Shown here: piece after piece, positions 14,916 to 22,786 of the stretch | Layout: every line of letters starts with the position of its first letter | How positions within the stretch are numbered: position 1 is the stretch's first letter | Assembly: GCA_035651595.1 (NCBI GenBank) | Contig: DASRFJ010000106.1 | Location: forward strand, 1-64,000 | Direction of reading: 5' to 3' | Source: JAFARZ01 sp035651595 | Lineage (GTDB): Bacteria > Actinomycetota > Actinomycetes > Streptosporangiales > Streptosporangiaceae | DNA length: 64,000 bases | Notes under the pieces: generated by a model | Seen by the model: the letters and a program-made list of their open reading frames with translations, nothing else | The model's database searches: none | What the model was told of the DNA's origin: nothing | Position numbers and translations under genes: made by a program

Positions 14916-15824
14916 ATGCAAGGCGCGGCGAAGCAGGATGAAGCAGCAGCGGGCACAGGCCGGGACCAGGGCGTCCTCGCCGAACTGGGGCGCTGCCTCC
15001 GCGACACCAGGACAGTCCTGGCAAGGATCGGCCGCGACCCCCGCAACAGCCTCGCCATCGCCGAGCTCATCCACTTCGGCCATCGCATCGCCGACCTCGA
15101 CGGGCCGCTCCGGTCCGCGCCGCACCTGATCGCCATCGGCGAGGAACGCGAGCGGGACCGGGCCGCGGCGCAGGCCCGCCAGCGTGCCCGCCACGCGGCA
15201 CCCGGCAAGCGCCTGCTCCGCGCCGTCCCGGTAGCGGCAGCGGCAGGCGCGGCACTCAAGACCGCGTTCACCGCGGTCACCGCGCACCGGGCCGCTACCG
15301 CGTCGCTGGCTCTCGCCGCTTCCGTGGTGACCGCTGGGGGCCTCACCCTCGCAGTCCAGCCGTACCAGACGCAGACGGTGCCGCCGCAGCCTGCGGTCAC
15401 CCAGGCCGCGGCCCTGGCCCCCGCCGCCGCGTTCCCGTCGGCTGTGCCCGCCGTGGTCACTCACAAGCGCAGGCACCGGCCGCGCCGCGCCGTGACCTCG
15501 CCGGCCCCGCAGCCCTCCACCGCGCCGCCGCCGAGTTCCCCGCCGCCGTCCCCGTCCGCCTCCCCCTCTCCCGGCGTCCTGGCTGTCTCATCCCCGGTGC
15601 TCCAGCTCGAGGGCGGCACCGGGGAGGTGGCCCTCACCGCGCAGGGGGGCCAGGTGTCGTGGGAGGCGTCCGCCCCTGGGTGGGTGTTCCTGTCGCCGGC
15701 CTCGGGATCCCTGGCGGACGGGGAGACGGTCACGGTCACGGTGACGTGCCACCGTGAGGGTCCTGGCAGCGCCGTGGTCACGTTCGCGCCGGGGGTCGCC
15801 GTGCAGGTCACGTGGGGCGGCTGA
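14916..15824 (+). CDS. Single-pass membrane protein with extracellular Ig/BACON-like domain
   Basis: The 302-residue form starts at ATG 14916 behind AGAGGGGA; an in-frame ATG at 14829 would add 29 residues but has no ribosome site. A helical, Arg-rich cytoplasmic half is followed by one membrane helix (residues about 130-150, TASLALAASVVTAGGLTLAV). After it come a basic patch, a Pro/Ser linker typical of the cell wall, and a C-terminal beta domain (PGWVFLSPASGSLADGETVT...SAVVTFAPG) like BACON or Ig-like domains. It could be a surface protein made by the lysogen. No partner is evident. Confidence 0.6.
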   Translation: MQGAAKQDEAAAGTGRDQGVLAELGRCLRDTRTVLARIGRDPRNSLAIAELIHFGHRIADLDGPLRSAPHLIAIGEERERDRAAAQARQRARHAAPGKRLLRAVPVAAAAGAALKTAFTAVTAHRAATASLALAASVVTAGGLTLAVQPYQTQTVPPQPAVTQAAALAPAAAFPSAVPAVVTHKRRHRPRRAVTSPAPQPSTAPPPSSPPPSPSASPSPGVLAVSSPVLQLEGGTGEVALTAQGGQVSWEASAPGWVFLSPASGSLADGETVTVTVTCHREGPGSAVVTFAPGVAVQVTWGG

Positions 15825-15839
15825 CGGAAGGCGAGGCGT

Positions 15840-16688
15840 TCAGTAAGGCTTGACCGCGACCCCGCATAGCGCGTAGCTCGGCGCGTCAGACGGCGCGGAC
15901 TCTCTCCACCCGGGCCGCCATCCCCGCGCGGGCACCACGCCCGGCTTGAGCACGTCCAGGCCGGAGAACCACGTCTCCACCTCGCCGGCACTGTGGTTCC
16001 ACACGCTCCCGGCTGTGTAGACGCCCTGGATCGCCTCCCACAGCTCCGGGTCATCGCACCGGGCGACGGAGACGACCAGGACGCTGCCGGGCGCGAGCCG
16101 GGCCGTGATATCCCCGGTGATCCGCCGCGCCTCGGAAGCGCCGCAGAAGTGGAGCACCATGCCCAGCACCACGCAGCACGGCTCCTCGAGGCCGATGACG
16201 GCGCCTACGGCCGGGTCCGCGAGGATCGCGCCGGGATCGCGGATGTCGCCGGGTACCGCCGTCACCCCGGTGCCGGACAGCAGCGCCTGGGCGTGGGAGA
16301 CCGCGACCCGGTCGATGTCGGCATAGACGACGCGGGCATCCCCGATGACGGCCCGTGCCGCCGTGTGCGTGTCGGTGACCTGAGTGACCGTCCCGTCCGG
16401 CATGGGGACGGCGCCGCCTGCGGGGAGGCCGGAGCCGAGGTCGAGGTACTGGGCGATGCCCCGCTGGCGTGCGCACCAGGTGACGGCCCGTTCCAGGAAC
16501 TGGCGGTTCCGCACGGCCATCTCGCGGGGCACCGGGAGATGGCCCGGCTGCGGCGGGCCGAACAGGGCTTCGACCTGCTGCGCCATTTCCCGGTCGGCGG
16601 CGAAGTTGTCTTTCCCGCCGAGCCAGTAGTCCCAGACCCTGGCGATGTTCGGCTTGCTGGTGTCGATGCCGGGTTCATGGGCGGGCAT
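15840..16688 (-). CDS. SAM-dependent methyltransferase, DUF574 family
   Basis: This 282-residue protein starts at ATG 16686-16688 behind GAGAGGAGC. The blocks PNIARVWDYWLGGKDNFAAD, then YLDLGSGLP (SAM-binding loop), then ARVVYADIDRVAV and SVWNHSAGEVETWFSG are diagnostic of the actinobacterial DUF574 methyltransferases. The substrate is unknown. These genes are frequent in Streptomyces chromosomes but unusual in phage cores, so this one is probably a lysogenic cargo gene. Confidence 0.9.
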   Translation of the reverse strand: MPAHEPGIDTSKPNIARVWDYWLGGKDNFAADREMAQQVEALFGPPQPGHLPVPREMAVRNRQFLERAVTWCARQRGIAQYLDLGSGLPAGGAVPMPDGTVTQVTDTHTAARAVIGDARVVYADIDRVAVSHAQALLSGTGVTAVPGDIRDPGAILADPAVGAVIGLEEPCCVVLGMVLHFCGASEARRITGDITARLAPGSVLVVSVARCDDPELWEAIQGVYTAGSVWNHSAGEVETWFSGLDVLKPGVVPARGWRPGWRESAPSDAPSYALCGVAVKPY

Positions 16689-16714
16689 GATGCTCCTCTC
16701 GCTGGTGCCTGCGG

Positions 16715-16791
16715 CCCGTGCCGGGCGGAGGCTGGACCCGTGGCGGCCGGGGGGCATGCCGCCGTGTCCTTGCCGTCTCGCCCGGCACGGG
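16715..16791. repeat. 13-bp inverted repeat in a gene-free stretch
   Basis: CCCGTGCCGGGCG at 16715-16727 and its exact complement at 16779-16791 flank a 51-base centre. A related CCGTGCCGGGCGG copy occurs at 17177-17189. The 312 bases from 16689 to 17000 contain no frame I can support as a gene, only this repeat and the methyltransferase ribosome site. Confidence 0.55.
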
Positions 16792-17000
16792 GGGTCCCGC
16801 GCCGGGAGCGCTCCGGGACTAACGGCATCCCTCATGCAGCGCCCGGCGCGGGCTCAGCGCCGGCGCGGAACCAGGTGCGGCAGGAGCGGCCGAGCCACCA
16901 CCGCACCAGTCGCGTGCCGCCGGCGCCGTCCGGTTCGTGCCGCGTTCGCTCCGGCGCGGGCCGGGTCAGCCCGCGCCGCGCTGCACGCCCCCGGACGTCT

Positions 17001-17138
17001 TCACTTGTAGCCGGTCCCTCCGCAGTCCGGGCACGGGAGTGACACCGGCTCATCAGGCCTCTTCGACGACCAGTCCGGGTTCGCGATGATCCCGCCGCCG
17101 TGGCAGCGGGTGCAGTCGGGCTCACCGACCTTCGCCAT
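17001..17138 (-). CDS. DnaJ-type zinc-ribbon mini-protein
   Basis: This 45-residue protein starts at ATG 17136-17138 behind AGGAGC. Two CXXC pairs, CTRCHGGG and CPDCGGTG, match half of a DnaJ-like zinc finger. Such stand-alone ribbons are common in actinophage genomes; the role is unknown. Confidence 0.65.
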   Translation of the reverse strand: MAKVGEPDCTRCHGGGIIANPDWSSKRPDEPVSLPCPDCGGTGYK

Positions 17139-17249
17139 GCTCCTGGTCCCTTCTTCTCGCTGCGGTCCTCTTGCGGCCGTGCCGGGCGGCCGGAGCCGCG
17201 CACCCCGTCCAGGCGCCCGTCCTTCCCTCCGGTACCCGGCACGGCCTGA

Positions 17250-17292
17250 GGCGGTACCGCAGGGGGCCCCGCAAAACAGGCCCGGTACCGCC
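17250..17292. terminator. Inverted repeat downstream of the 17467 operon
   Basis: GGCGGTACC at 17250-17258 and GGTACCGCC at 17284-17292 pair perfectly, with further G/C pairing inside. It lies in the 328-base gene-free stretch 17139-17466, after the last gene of the leftward operon and before the zinc-ribbon gene, so it is a likely terminator. Confidence 0.5.
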
Positions 17293-17466
17293 TTTCTCAC
17301 CTCCCGAATGAGCGACGGGAGGAAGTTTTGATGTGGCCGCGCTGGCGGCTGGGGACCGGGCTGGGAGCTGGAGCGTCTCGCTCCCGCCCGGAACCGCCAG
17401 CGCGGCGGCACGGCAGCGGCCCGGCACGCCCGCCAGGACATCGGGCCAGCCGCCGTGGTCCTCCCG

Positions 17467-17784
17467 CTACCGGTACGGCGGGGCCGTGTACCTCCGGTCA
17501 GCCGCGATCCTCGTGGCGCACGGGTCCTGCCGGCACGCTGCGCCGAGCCGCCCGCACCCGGAGCATCCGGCGGTTACCCCGACGTAATGGTCGAGGAGCA
17601 CGCCGTCAGCCCCGCCTGCGCACGTCATCACGGGCGGCGGGTCATCCATCCCGCACCCCAGGCACCTCGGCGCGCCGCTGACCGTCACGGCGCGGATATC
17701 GAGCCTGCCGGCCGTGATCCGGGCACCGCCGAGCCGCCACGTGCGCCGCCACGCCCTGACGGCGACCAGGACCCCGCCACTCAC
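17467..17784 (-). CDS. Cys-rich zinc-binding hypothetical protein
   Basis: This 105-residue protein starts at GTG 17782-17784, overlapping the upstream stop by four bases. CLGCGMDD, MTCAGG and CSGCGRLGAAC give at least six cysteines in zinc-knuckle spacing. No family is recognised. It is the last gene of the leftward cluster 19093-17467. Confidence 0.5.
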   Translation of the reverse strand: MSGGVLVAVRAWRRTWRLGGARITAGRLDIRAVTVSGAPRCLGCGMDDPPPVMTCAGGADGVLLDHYVGVTAGCSGCGRLGAACRQDPCATRIAADRRYTAPPYR

Positions 17785-18020
17785 TGCCCCGCCTCCGCTG
17801 CCTCGTACCCGGCCGTGACGCTCGTGGCGTACGCCTGCACTTCAGAGCGCAGGTAGCGGCGCTGGCCGCCCGGTGTGCGGTGCACGGTCAGGGGCAGGCC
17901 GCCGCGGAGCACACGGTGACCCAGCGTGTCCGTCTTGATGCCGAGCAGCCCTCCCGCATAGGCGGCGCATATCGCCGGCTCGACGGCGGCAATCTGGCTG
18001 CTGGTCATGCGGGGGCTCAC
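17781..18020 (-). CDS. MerR-like DNA-binding protein
   Basis: This 79-residue protein starts at GTG 18018-18020 (GTGA overlap). The segment HRVLRGGLPLTVHRTPGGQRRYLRS is the winged-helix part of MerR/BldC-type proteins. It lacks an effector domain, so it acts as a simple DNA binder or excisionase-like factor. Confidence 0.6.
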   Translation of the reverse strand: MSPRMTSSQIAAVEPAICAAYAGGLLGIKTDTLGHRVLRGGLPLTVHRTPGGQRRYLRSEVQAYATSVTAGYEAAEAGQ

Positions 18021-18289
18021 GCGGGCACCGCCACCGGGCCAGGCACAGCCGCGTCCCGCAGCCGCCGGGCAAGCGCCTCGATCGCGGCCCGCGACTTCGC
18101 GCCGAGCGGACGGCATGCGCGCTTCTTCCGCCGCCGCATGAGAAGCCACAGCACGATGCAGATCACGGCGGCAGCCCCGTTCGGGACGCCTGCCACGCCC
18201 CAGGTGCGCACGCTGACTGCCGCCAGCAGCGCCGACACGACCGCGTTCGCCACCGCGACCAGCAGCAGGCCGGCTTCGCCGCCTCTCAC
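18017..18289 (-). CDS. Two-helix membrane protein
   Basis: This 90-residue protein starts at GTG 18287-18289. There are two hydrophobic segments, LLLVAVANAVVSALLAAVSV and GAAAVICIVLWLLM, the second followed at once by a basic stop-transfer run (RRRKKR). The C-terminus is cytoplasmic and basic. Its function is unknown; it is translationally coupled on both sides. Confidence 0.55.
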   Translation of the reverse strand: MRGGEAGLLLVAVANAVVSALLAAVSVRTWGVAGVPNGAAAVICIVLWLLMRRRKKRACRPLGAKSRAAIEALARRLRDAAVPGPVAVPA

Positions 18290-18501
18290 TGCGCAGCCTC
18301 CCCCGGGTACCGGGCGTCCAGCTCGCCGCGCAGCTCGTGCAGGTCCCTGGCCCGGACCGGTCTCCCGCCGCTCAGCGGGTAGGCGACCGGGCACTGGGCT
18401 TTGGCCAGCACCACGACATCATCGTGGGTCTCGCGGAACCTGGCCAGCCATTCCAGGTCGTCCGCCGCGGCCTCGCCGCGGCTCACGGCGCGCGCGGTCA
18501 C
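18286..18501 (-). CDS. Small hypothetical protein
   Basis: This 71-residue protein starts at GTG 18499-18501 (GTGA overlap). It contains ADDLEWLARFRETHDDVVVL and a C-terminal helix LHELRGELDARY. No family is recognised. Confidence 0.5.
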   Translation of the reverse strand: MTARAVSRGEAAADDLEWLARFRETHDDVVVLAKAQCPVAYPLSGGRPVRARDLHELRGELDARYPGEAAQ

Positions 18502-18893
18502 AGCCGCTCCCGGCGGTCGAGAGCTTCGCGGAACAGCGCGTTGAGGCCGTCCGCCGACCAGGCCGTGAACTCGCACCCGTCGCCGCCGCGTTCCCGGCCT
18601 TTCCACAGCACGCCGTCCGGGGACATCTCGGTGCGGATGTCCTCGAACCAGTCGCCCCACGCCAGCCTCAGCGCGGCCAGCGCGTCCAGGTCCGCCTCGC
18701 GGCGGGCCTCCTCGGCTTCGAGGACGCGGAGCTGGCGGCCGATCAGGTCCCGCTGCCCCTCCGGTGCCTCCGCCATCTCCCGCAGGACCATGACGCGCTC
18801 ATCCGCGAGCTGGCCGGCGGTCATCGTCTTGTAGTCGGCCGCGAGGCCCGACAGGGCCTCTGCGACGCTGTGCAGCCGGGCCGGGGGCGTCAT
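18498..18893 (-). CDS. Coiled-coil hypothetical protein
   Basis: This 131-residue protein starts at ATG 18891-18893. The central part (LREMAEAPEGQRDLIGRQLR, then LEAEEARREADLDALAAL) is a strongly charged heptad-like helix, followed by an aromatic segment WGDWFEDIRTEM. Function unknown. Confidence 0.5.
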   Translation of the reverse strand: MTPPARLHSVAEALSGLAADYKTMTAGQLADERVMVLREMAEAPEGQRDLIGRQLRVLEAEEARREADLDALAALRLAWGDWFEDIRTEMSPDGVLWKGRERGGDGCEFTAWSADGLNALFREALDRRERL

Positions 18894-19093
18894 GATGCAT
18901 CCCGCGGCGGCAGCCAGTCCAGCATCGCGTGCCTGCGTTCCGGCAGGCGCCCGCCGGGCCGGCCGACAGGTTCGCGGAGCGGCCCCGGCGGACTCTCTCC
19001 CAGCGCCTCCCGGACCCGGCGCAGAACCGCCAGGCCAGTTTCCCATCTGACTGCCTGCCCCCCGGCAGCATCTCCCCAGGCTGCCCCTGCCAT
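18890..19093 (-). CDS. Small hypothetical protein, first gene of leftward operon
   Basis: This 67-residue protein starts at ATG 19091-19093 behind GGGAGACG. It is Arg/Pro-rich with a helical N-terminal part (ETGLAVLRRVREAL). No family is recognised. Its promoter must lie in the 119 bases shared with the divergent GntR gene, which contain a TAGCC repeat cluster. Confidence 0.5.
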   Translation of the reverse strand: MAGAAWGDAAGGQAVRWETGLAVLRRVREALGESPPGPLREPVGRPGGRLPERRHAMLDWLPPRDAS

Positions 19094-19130
19094 CTGCGTC
19101 TCCCTTCTCAGCCAGCCGTGCCGGCGTGCT

Positions 19131-19170
19131 GTAGCCGTCTATAGCCTGCCCTGGCGATATGTAGCCTGCC
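19131..19170. repeat. TAGCC direct repeats between divergent genes
   Basis: TGTAGCC, TATAGCCTGCCC and TGTAGCCTGCCCC occur in series between the leftward operon start (19093) and the GntR gene (19213). They are good candidates for binding sites of the GntR protein, controlling both directions. Confidence 0.5.
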
Positions 19171-19212
19171 CCGGGCGTCTGTGCTGGTCAGCGGCTCTCT
19201 ATCGTCTAGGGC

Positions 19213-19458
19213 ATGACTGAGCGTGACGGCCCTCGCTACGATCCGCACGGCGCGCGGCTGGTCTATGCCCAGATCGCGGACGACATCGCGGGCAAGATCG
19301 CCCGCGGCGTCTACACCGAGCGGATCCCCTCCCTCGACGGCATCGTCCAGGAATACGGATGCGCCAGGATGACCGCCCGCCGCGCGGTGCGCGAGCTGCG
19401 GGACCGGGGCCTGGTCGAGACCGTCCAGGGGAAAGGCTCGTTCGTCATCAGCCGTTAA
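19213..19458 (+). CDS. GntR-family winged-helix regulator
   Basis: This 81-residue protein is only the GntR DNA-binding domain: YAQIADDIAGKIARGVY, then IVQEYGCARMTARRAVRELR, then GLVETVQGKGSFV. No effector domain is attached, as in many mobile-element regulators. A TATCGT box (19200-19205) lies seven bases before ATG 19213, so the transcript is probably leaderless. It is divergent from the small-gene operon and likely represses it through the TAGCC repeats. Confidence 0.85.
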   Translation: MTERDGPRYDPHGARLVYAQIADDIAGKIARGVYTERIPSLDGIVQEYGCARMTARRAVRELRDRGLVETVQGKGSFVISR

Positions 19459-19611
19459 CACGATTCCCTCCCGCATCTGCTCGTGGTGATCCCGTCACGG
19501 AGACAGTTCACATCATGAGATTCGCATGCGATAGTGATCGGCATGGAGTAGACGGGAGCACATCGGAGCACGGAATGCTCCGCCCCCTCTTGTGCTGCCG
19601 CTGGGACGCGA

Positions 19612-21051
19612 ATGGTGTGCGCGATGCCCGGGATAGACGGCGCTAGCCTGCGCGAATGGCGCAGGTCACGAGGCTGGGATGAGCCGAGGCTGGCGAGGGA
19701 GGTCCGCGAGGCTGCCCGCAGGCGCGGCGAGAGCTGCGCTGTCCAGCACGGCCTCGTCAAGATGATCAAGGCGTGGGAGCGGGGCGACCACCGCATCTCC
19801 GAGCGGTACGAGCTGCTGCTTCACGGGCTCGGGTACGGTAGCCCCCCGGAGGGCCCGGCCAGACGCGCCGTGCTCGCGGGAGGCGCGGGAGGCGCGATGC
19901 TGGCATTCGCTGACACGCTGCTGTTCGGCGGACCCGATGACAGCGGCGCGCGGGTGGCGCGTGCCGTCCGGCATCCGGCAGGGATCGACCAGGAATCGGT
20001 GGACTCGCTCGCGGGCGTCCTGGCCGCCCAGCGGCGCACCGAGGACTCGATAGGTGCCAGGGCCGTCACTGCGCCCGTGCTCGCCCAGCTCGCCGCCATC
20101 GAGGATCTCGTCAAGGACGCGCGCGGCCCGATGCGCCGGCCGCTGATCGGGGTCGCCCAGCAGTGGGCCCAGTTCAGCGCCTACCTGAAACGGGACGCGG
20201 GCGACCGGGCCGGGGACGCGGCCCTGCTGTCCCGTGCGCTGGAATGGGCAACCGAGGCGGGCGACGTGACGATGATCGCGACCGCGCTGACCCAGCGCGC
20301 CGCGTTCGCCCTGGAAAGCGGGGAGCTGGGGACGGCCATCGGGCTGGCGCAGGCAGCCCGGAGCGACCGGAGGGCGGCCAGCGGGCAGCGGGCCTACGCC
20401 TGGGCCACCGAAGCGCGCGCCCACGCCATGGCAGGCGACGCAGGCGCGGCGGAGCGGGCCATCGGGCAGTCGCTGGAATGCGCCGGAGACCTCACGCCGC
20501 CCGGCTCGCGCAAACCATGGCTGTACTGGATGAGCCCGGAATATTTCCAGTGCGCCAGCGGCATCGCCCTGGTGCCCCTGGCCAGCGACCCGCGTCACCG
20601 CCGCCGGGCCGTCGCCGCACTGGAGGAAGGGCACGGGGCCCTTCCGGCGGACTACCGCGCTTCGGCGTGGACGGCAGTGAACCTTGCTCACCTCGCTGCC
20701 GTGCACGTCCGCGGCGGGGACCTGGACGCGGCAGCGGACGCGGCGATGCGCGGGGCAGCGATAGCGCGCGCCACGGCATCAGCGCGGCTGGCAGTGATGC
20801 TGGAGTGCGTCAGGCGCAGGATGGAGGCGGCGGTACCGGGCCATCCCCTCGCGGACGAGCTGGGCCGTGCGCTGGAAGCCGTGCCCCTGTTACGATCCTG
20901 CTTACGCACACCGCGTCAAGACGCCCCCGCCGGTCCGCGACTGGCGGGGGCGTCTGCTGCCTCAGCCGCCGGCGGCGGGCACCTTCAGGCCGGCGGTCAT
21001 AGCCGCGAGGCCCCTGCCTGCCCGCCCCCGCCACATTCAGGTAACGGATAG
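19612..21051 (+). CDS. HTH/TPR regulator of actinobacterial type
   Basis: The 479-residue frame opens at ATG 19612, with a second candidate at ATG 19624. An N-terminal HTH (SLREWRRSRGWDEPRLARE through IKAWERGDHRISERYELLL) is followed by a hydrophobic segment and helical TPR-like repeats (residues about 150-420), the layout of Streptomyces proteins that sense small signals. A strong hairpin terminator lies inside the last 44 codons. The ordered protein ends near residue 435, so the natural stop may have been lost and the tail extended. Confidence 0.75.
   Translation: MVCAMPGIDGASLREWRRSRGWDEPRLAREVREAARRRGESCAVQHGLVKMIKAWERGDHRISERYELLLHGLGYGSPPEGPARRAVLAGGAGGAMLAFADTLLFGGPDDSGARVARAVRHPAGIDQESVDSLAGVLAAQRRTEDSIGARAVTAPVLAQLAAIEDLVKDARGPMRRPLIGVAQQWAQFSAYLKRDAGDRAGDAALLSRALEWATEAGDVTMIATALTQRAAFALESGELGTAIGLAQAARSDRRAASGQRAYAWATEARAHAMAGDAGAAERAIGQSLECAGDLTPPGSRKPWLYWMSPEYFQCASGIALVPLASDPRHRRRAVAALEEGHGALPADYRASAWTAVNLAHLAAVHVRGGDLDAAADAAMRGAAIARATASARLAVMLECVRRRMEAAVPGHPLADELGRALEAVPLLRSCLRTPRQDAPAGPRLAGASAASAAGGGHLQAGGHSREAPACPPPPHSGNG
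20920..20954. terminator. 12-bp GC hairpin
   Basis: GACGCCCCCGCC and GGCGGGGGCGTC pair perfectly around an eleven-base loop. It lies inside the 3' part of the HTH/TPR frame, which is odd for a terminator. It would also serve leftward transcription, where a tiny frame ends just before it. Confidence 0.75.
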
Positions 21052-21131
21052 TGCGCGCCGGTATCACCGCCGCGTCCCGCCGCGTCTGGTTATGCGTATC
21101 CGCGCATAACTACGCCAGAGGGAGAACGGGA

Positions 21132-21488
21132 ATGCCGACGTGGAAGGTACCGGCCGTGATCGCCGTATGCGCGGGACTGGCCGGGTGCGCCAGCCTCGCC
21201 GGCTCCAGCACGCCCGCGAGCCAGGTGAGCGCCAGCGCGAGCGCCCCGCCGTGCACCACGGCGGCCTGCGTGATCACCGAGATACAGGACACCCTGGTGG
21301 GCACGGCAGCAAAGGACGGGGCGGCGTTCACCAAGTTCACCTGCTCTCCCTCCTCGCTCAAGGTTTCAGCCGGCCCCACCTACACGGTGAAGTGCACGGC
21401 CTACTACTCGGACGGCATGACCGCGAGAGGCACCGGGAACTGGCTGCTGAAGACCGGCGACGTGACGTTCGTCCCGTCGGGCGCCTAG
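21132..21488 (+). CDS. Secreted lipoprotein
   Basis: This 118-residue protein starts at ATG 21132 behind GAGGGAGAACGGG. It has a signal peptide (VPAVIAVCAGLAGCAS) with lipobox LAGC, a Ser/Ala linker and a small domain containing CTTAAC, FTCSPSS and YTVKCTAYYSDGM. It should be lipid-anchored outside the membrane. It resembles DUF4333-like lipoproteins in cysteine use, but the family is not certain. A possible lysogenic surface factor. Confidence 0.7.
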   Translation: MPTWKVPAVIAVCAGLAGCASLAGSSTPASQVSASASAPPCTTAACVITEIQDTLVGTAAKDGAAFTKFTCSPSSLKVSAGPTYTVKCTAYYSDGMTARGTGNWLLKTGDVTFVPSGA

Positions 21489-21528
21489 CCGGCCCGGCAC
21501 AGCCCGCCGTCCGGTATATGTACCTTCC

Positions 21529-21837
21529 GTGACCCGGCGTGCAATCGTCCTGCTGATCGCGGTGCTCGGCATCTGGCACCTGGCCTCCTCGCCGCGCCGC
21601 CCGCCGGAGCCTCCCGCCGCCGGGGTCACCGCAGAGGAGGACCCGCCGGCCGGGGCGGGCATCCTCAGGCTGGCTGCCGTGCCGGCCTGCTACATCGCGC
21701 TCCTCGCCGCAGCAGTCGCCGGCTGGAAACTGCTGCGCATCCCTGATCACGGGTCAGAGACACTCTGGTTCTGCGCCGGTTTCCTGGCACTGTCCGGGTA
21801 CGCGACGGTGAAGGTCACGTCCTGGAGTGCCGGGTGA
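21529..21837 (+). CDS. Three-helix membrane protein
   Basis: This 102-residue protein starts at GTG 21529, 40 bases after the lipoprotein. Hydrophobic segments are AIVLLIAVLGIWHLA, LAAVPACYIALLAAAVAGW and LWFCAGFLALSGYATVKV. No ribosome site is obvious, so it may be leaderless or read from the lipoprotein transcript. It is probably a functional partner of the lipoprotein. Confidence 0.5.
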   Translation: MTRRAIVLLIAVLGIWHLASSPRRPPEPPAAGVTAEEDPPAGAGILRLAAVPACYIALLAAAVAGWKLLRIPDHGSETLWFCAGFLALSGYATVKVTSWSAG

Positions 21838-21924
21838 GCCCCGGTTATGCGCTCCTGCCGCTCTCGCGCTCGCCGTCACCTGCGGGAGGTCCCAGGACCC
21901 GGGGGGTTCCGGAGTCCCGGGGAC

Positions 21925-22179
21925 TCAGGGGCGCGGGGGTTCGGCTTGGCCTGCTACGACTTCGGCGAGGTAGTTCGGCGTGTACCGATCGGGCCGCGTC
22001 CATCCGCTGACCTCGACGCCGAAGTCCTCGGCCATGGTGCCGGCTGCTGCCTTCTGCGCGCCGGCCACGTCGTCTGCGGCGACGGCCGGGTAGGAGCACA
22101 CCAGGTCGGTCCCGGCGCGGAGGACCCACGCCTCAGCGTCCGCCGGGTCCTCCCAGCAGAGCCAGTATTCGGTGATCAT
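21925..22179 (-). CDS. Small conserved-type phage protein
   Basis: This 84-residue protein starts at ATG 22177-22179 behind AGGAGATAAG. It reads YWLCWEDPADAEAWVL, then SYPAVAADDVAGAQKAAAG, and ends in an Arg/Pro tail. The family is not recognised. Its start overlaps the stop of a gene remnant. Confidence 0.55.
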   Translation of the reverse strand: MITEYWLCWEDPADAEAWVLRAGTDLVCSYPAVAADDVAGAQKAAAGTMAEDFGVEVSGWTRPDRYTPNYLAEVVAGQAEPPRP

Positions 22180-22259
22180 GACTTATCTCCTGTGCTCTGC
22201 ACGGTCTGGATCCGGTCCGCCTGCTCGCGGTAGGCGGCGAGCGCCTCGTCGAGTAGTAA
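22176..22259 (-). pseudogene. 3' remnant of a gene lacking any start
   Basis: The 27 codons ending at TGA 22176-22178 read LLLDEALAAYREQADRIQTV... and look like genuine coding sequence. The TGA overlaps the next ATG by four bases, as in intact genes nearby. Upstream the frame meets a TAG at 22260-22262, with no start codon between. The 5' part is therefore missing, which marks a deletion or recombination joint near 22260. Confidence 0.55.
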
Positions 22260-22500
22260 CTACCGCAAGTCTCAGCCGCGAAGTAAGGCCACTGTCACCC
22301 CGGAGTAAGTGAGCTGTAGCCGAAATGGGCCAATCATCGCGGAACCGTGAATCCGTCACGCCAGCCCCGAGCCCCGCCAGCCACGCACCCCATCCGCGTC
22401 CCCAGCCTGCCGCCATGCCTGCCCAGGCCAGGACTGCCCCGGCCGGGACGCAGGCGGCCCCGCCGATGATGACCGCATTCAGGTGGAAGGTGATGCTCAC
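22183..22500 (-). CDS. Membrane protein, C-terminus probably altered by a joint
   Basis: The 105-residue frame starts at GTG 22498-22500. The N-terminal half is convincing: two hydrophobic segments (NAVIIGGAACVPAGAVLAWAG and WGAWLAGLGAGV). From about residue 80 the sequence turns Arg-rich and runs out of frame across the gene remnant at 22176-22259, so the end is likely spurious. The intact ancestor was probably a small two-helix membrane protein. Confidence 0.4.
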   Translation of the reverse strand: MSITFHLNAVIIGGAACVPAGAVLAWAGMAAGWGRGWGAWLAGLGAGVTDSRFRDDWPISATAHLLRGDSGLTSRLRLAVVTTRRGARRLPRAGGPDPDRAEHRR

Positions 22501-22510
22501 GACGGGGAGC

Positions 22511-22786
22511 CTAGTTCGAGATCCTGCACCGGGGGCAGGAATCCCCGCCCGGCGTGGCGGTCCACCCTGGCGGGAGCTGCGGCTCGCCGAAGTCCACCTC
22601 GGCCGCGTCCCCGCAGCCGTCGCAGCGGACAGCCGCCGCCGTGACCGCGCCGGGCTCGATCTCCGGCAGGCTCGCCTTGAGCTGGCGGAAGCGTTCTGCG
22701 GTGTCTGCTTCCCCGTCCGCTATCTCAGTGGTCAGGGTCGCGTCGCCGGTCGCCTTGTCGATCGTGAGACGCTGGATCTCCCTCAC
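22511..22786 (-). CDS. Zinc-ribbon phage protein
   Basis: This 91-residue protein starts at GTG 22784-22786 (GTGA overlap). The C-terminus carries CDGCGDAAEVDFG, then PPGWTATPGGDSCPRC, a CXXC...CXXC ribbon with the PPGW motif frequent in actinophage early proteins. The N-terminal half is helical (AERFRQLKASLPEIE). Role unknown. Confidence 0.6.
   Translation of the reverse strand: MREIQRLTIDKATGDATLTTEIADGEADTAERFRQLKASLPEIEPGAVTAAAVRCDGCGDAAEVDFGEPQLPPGWTATPGGDSCPRCRISN

Noticed and set aside
17328..17681. A rightward 117-codon frame with a fair GGGAGGAAG ribosome site
   Set aside because: The product is Arg/Pro/Ser-rich without structure and runs antisense to the Cys-rich gene at 17467-17784.
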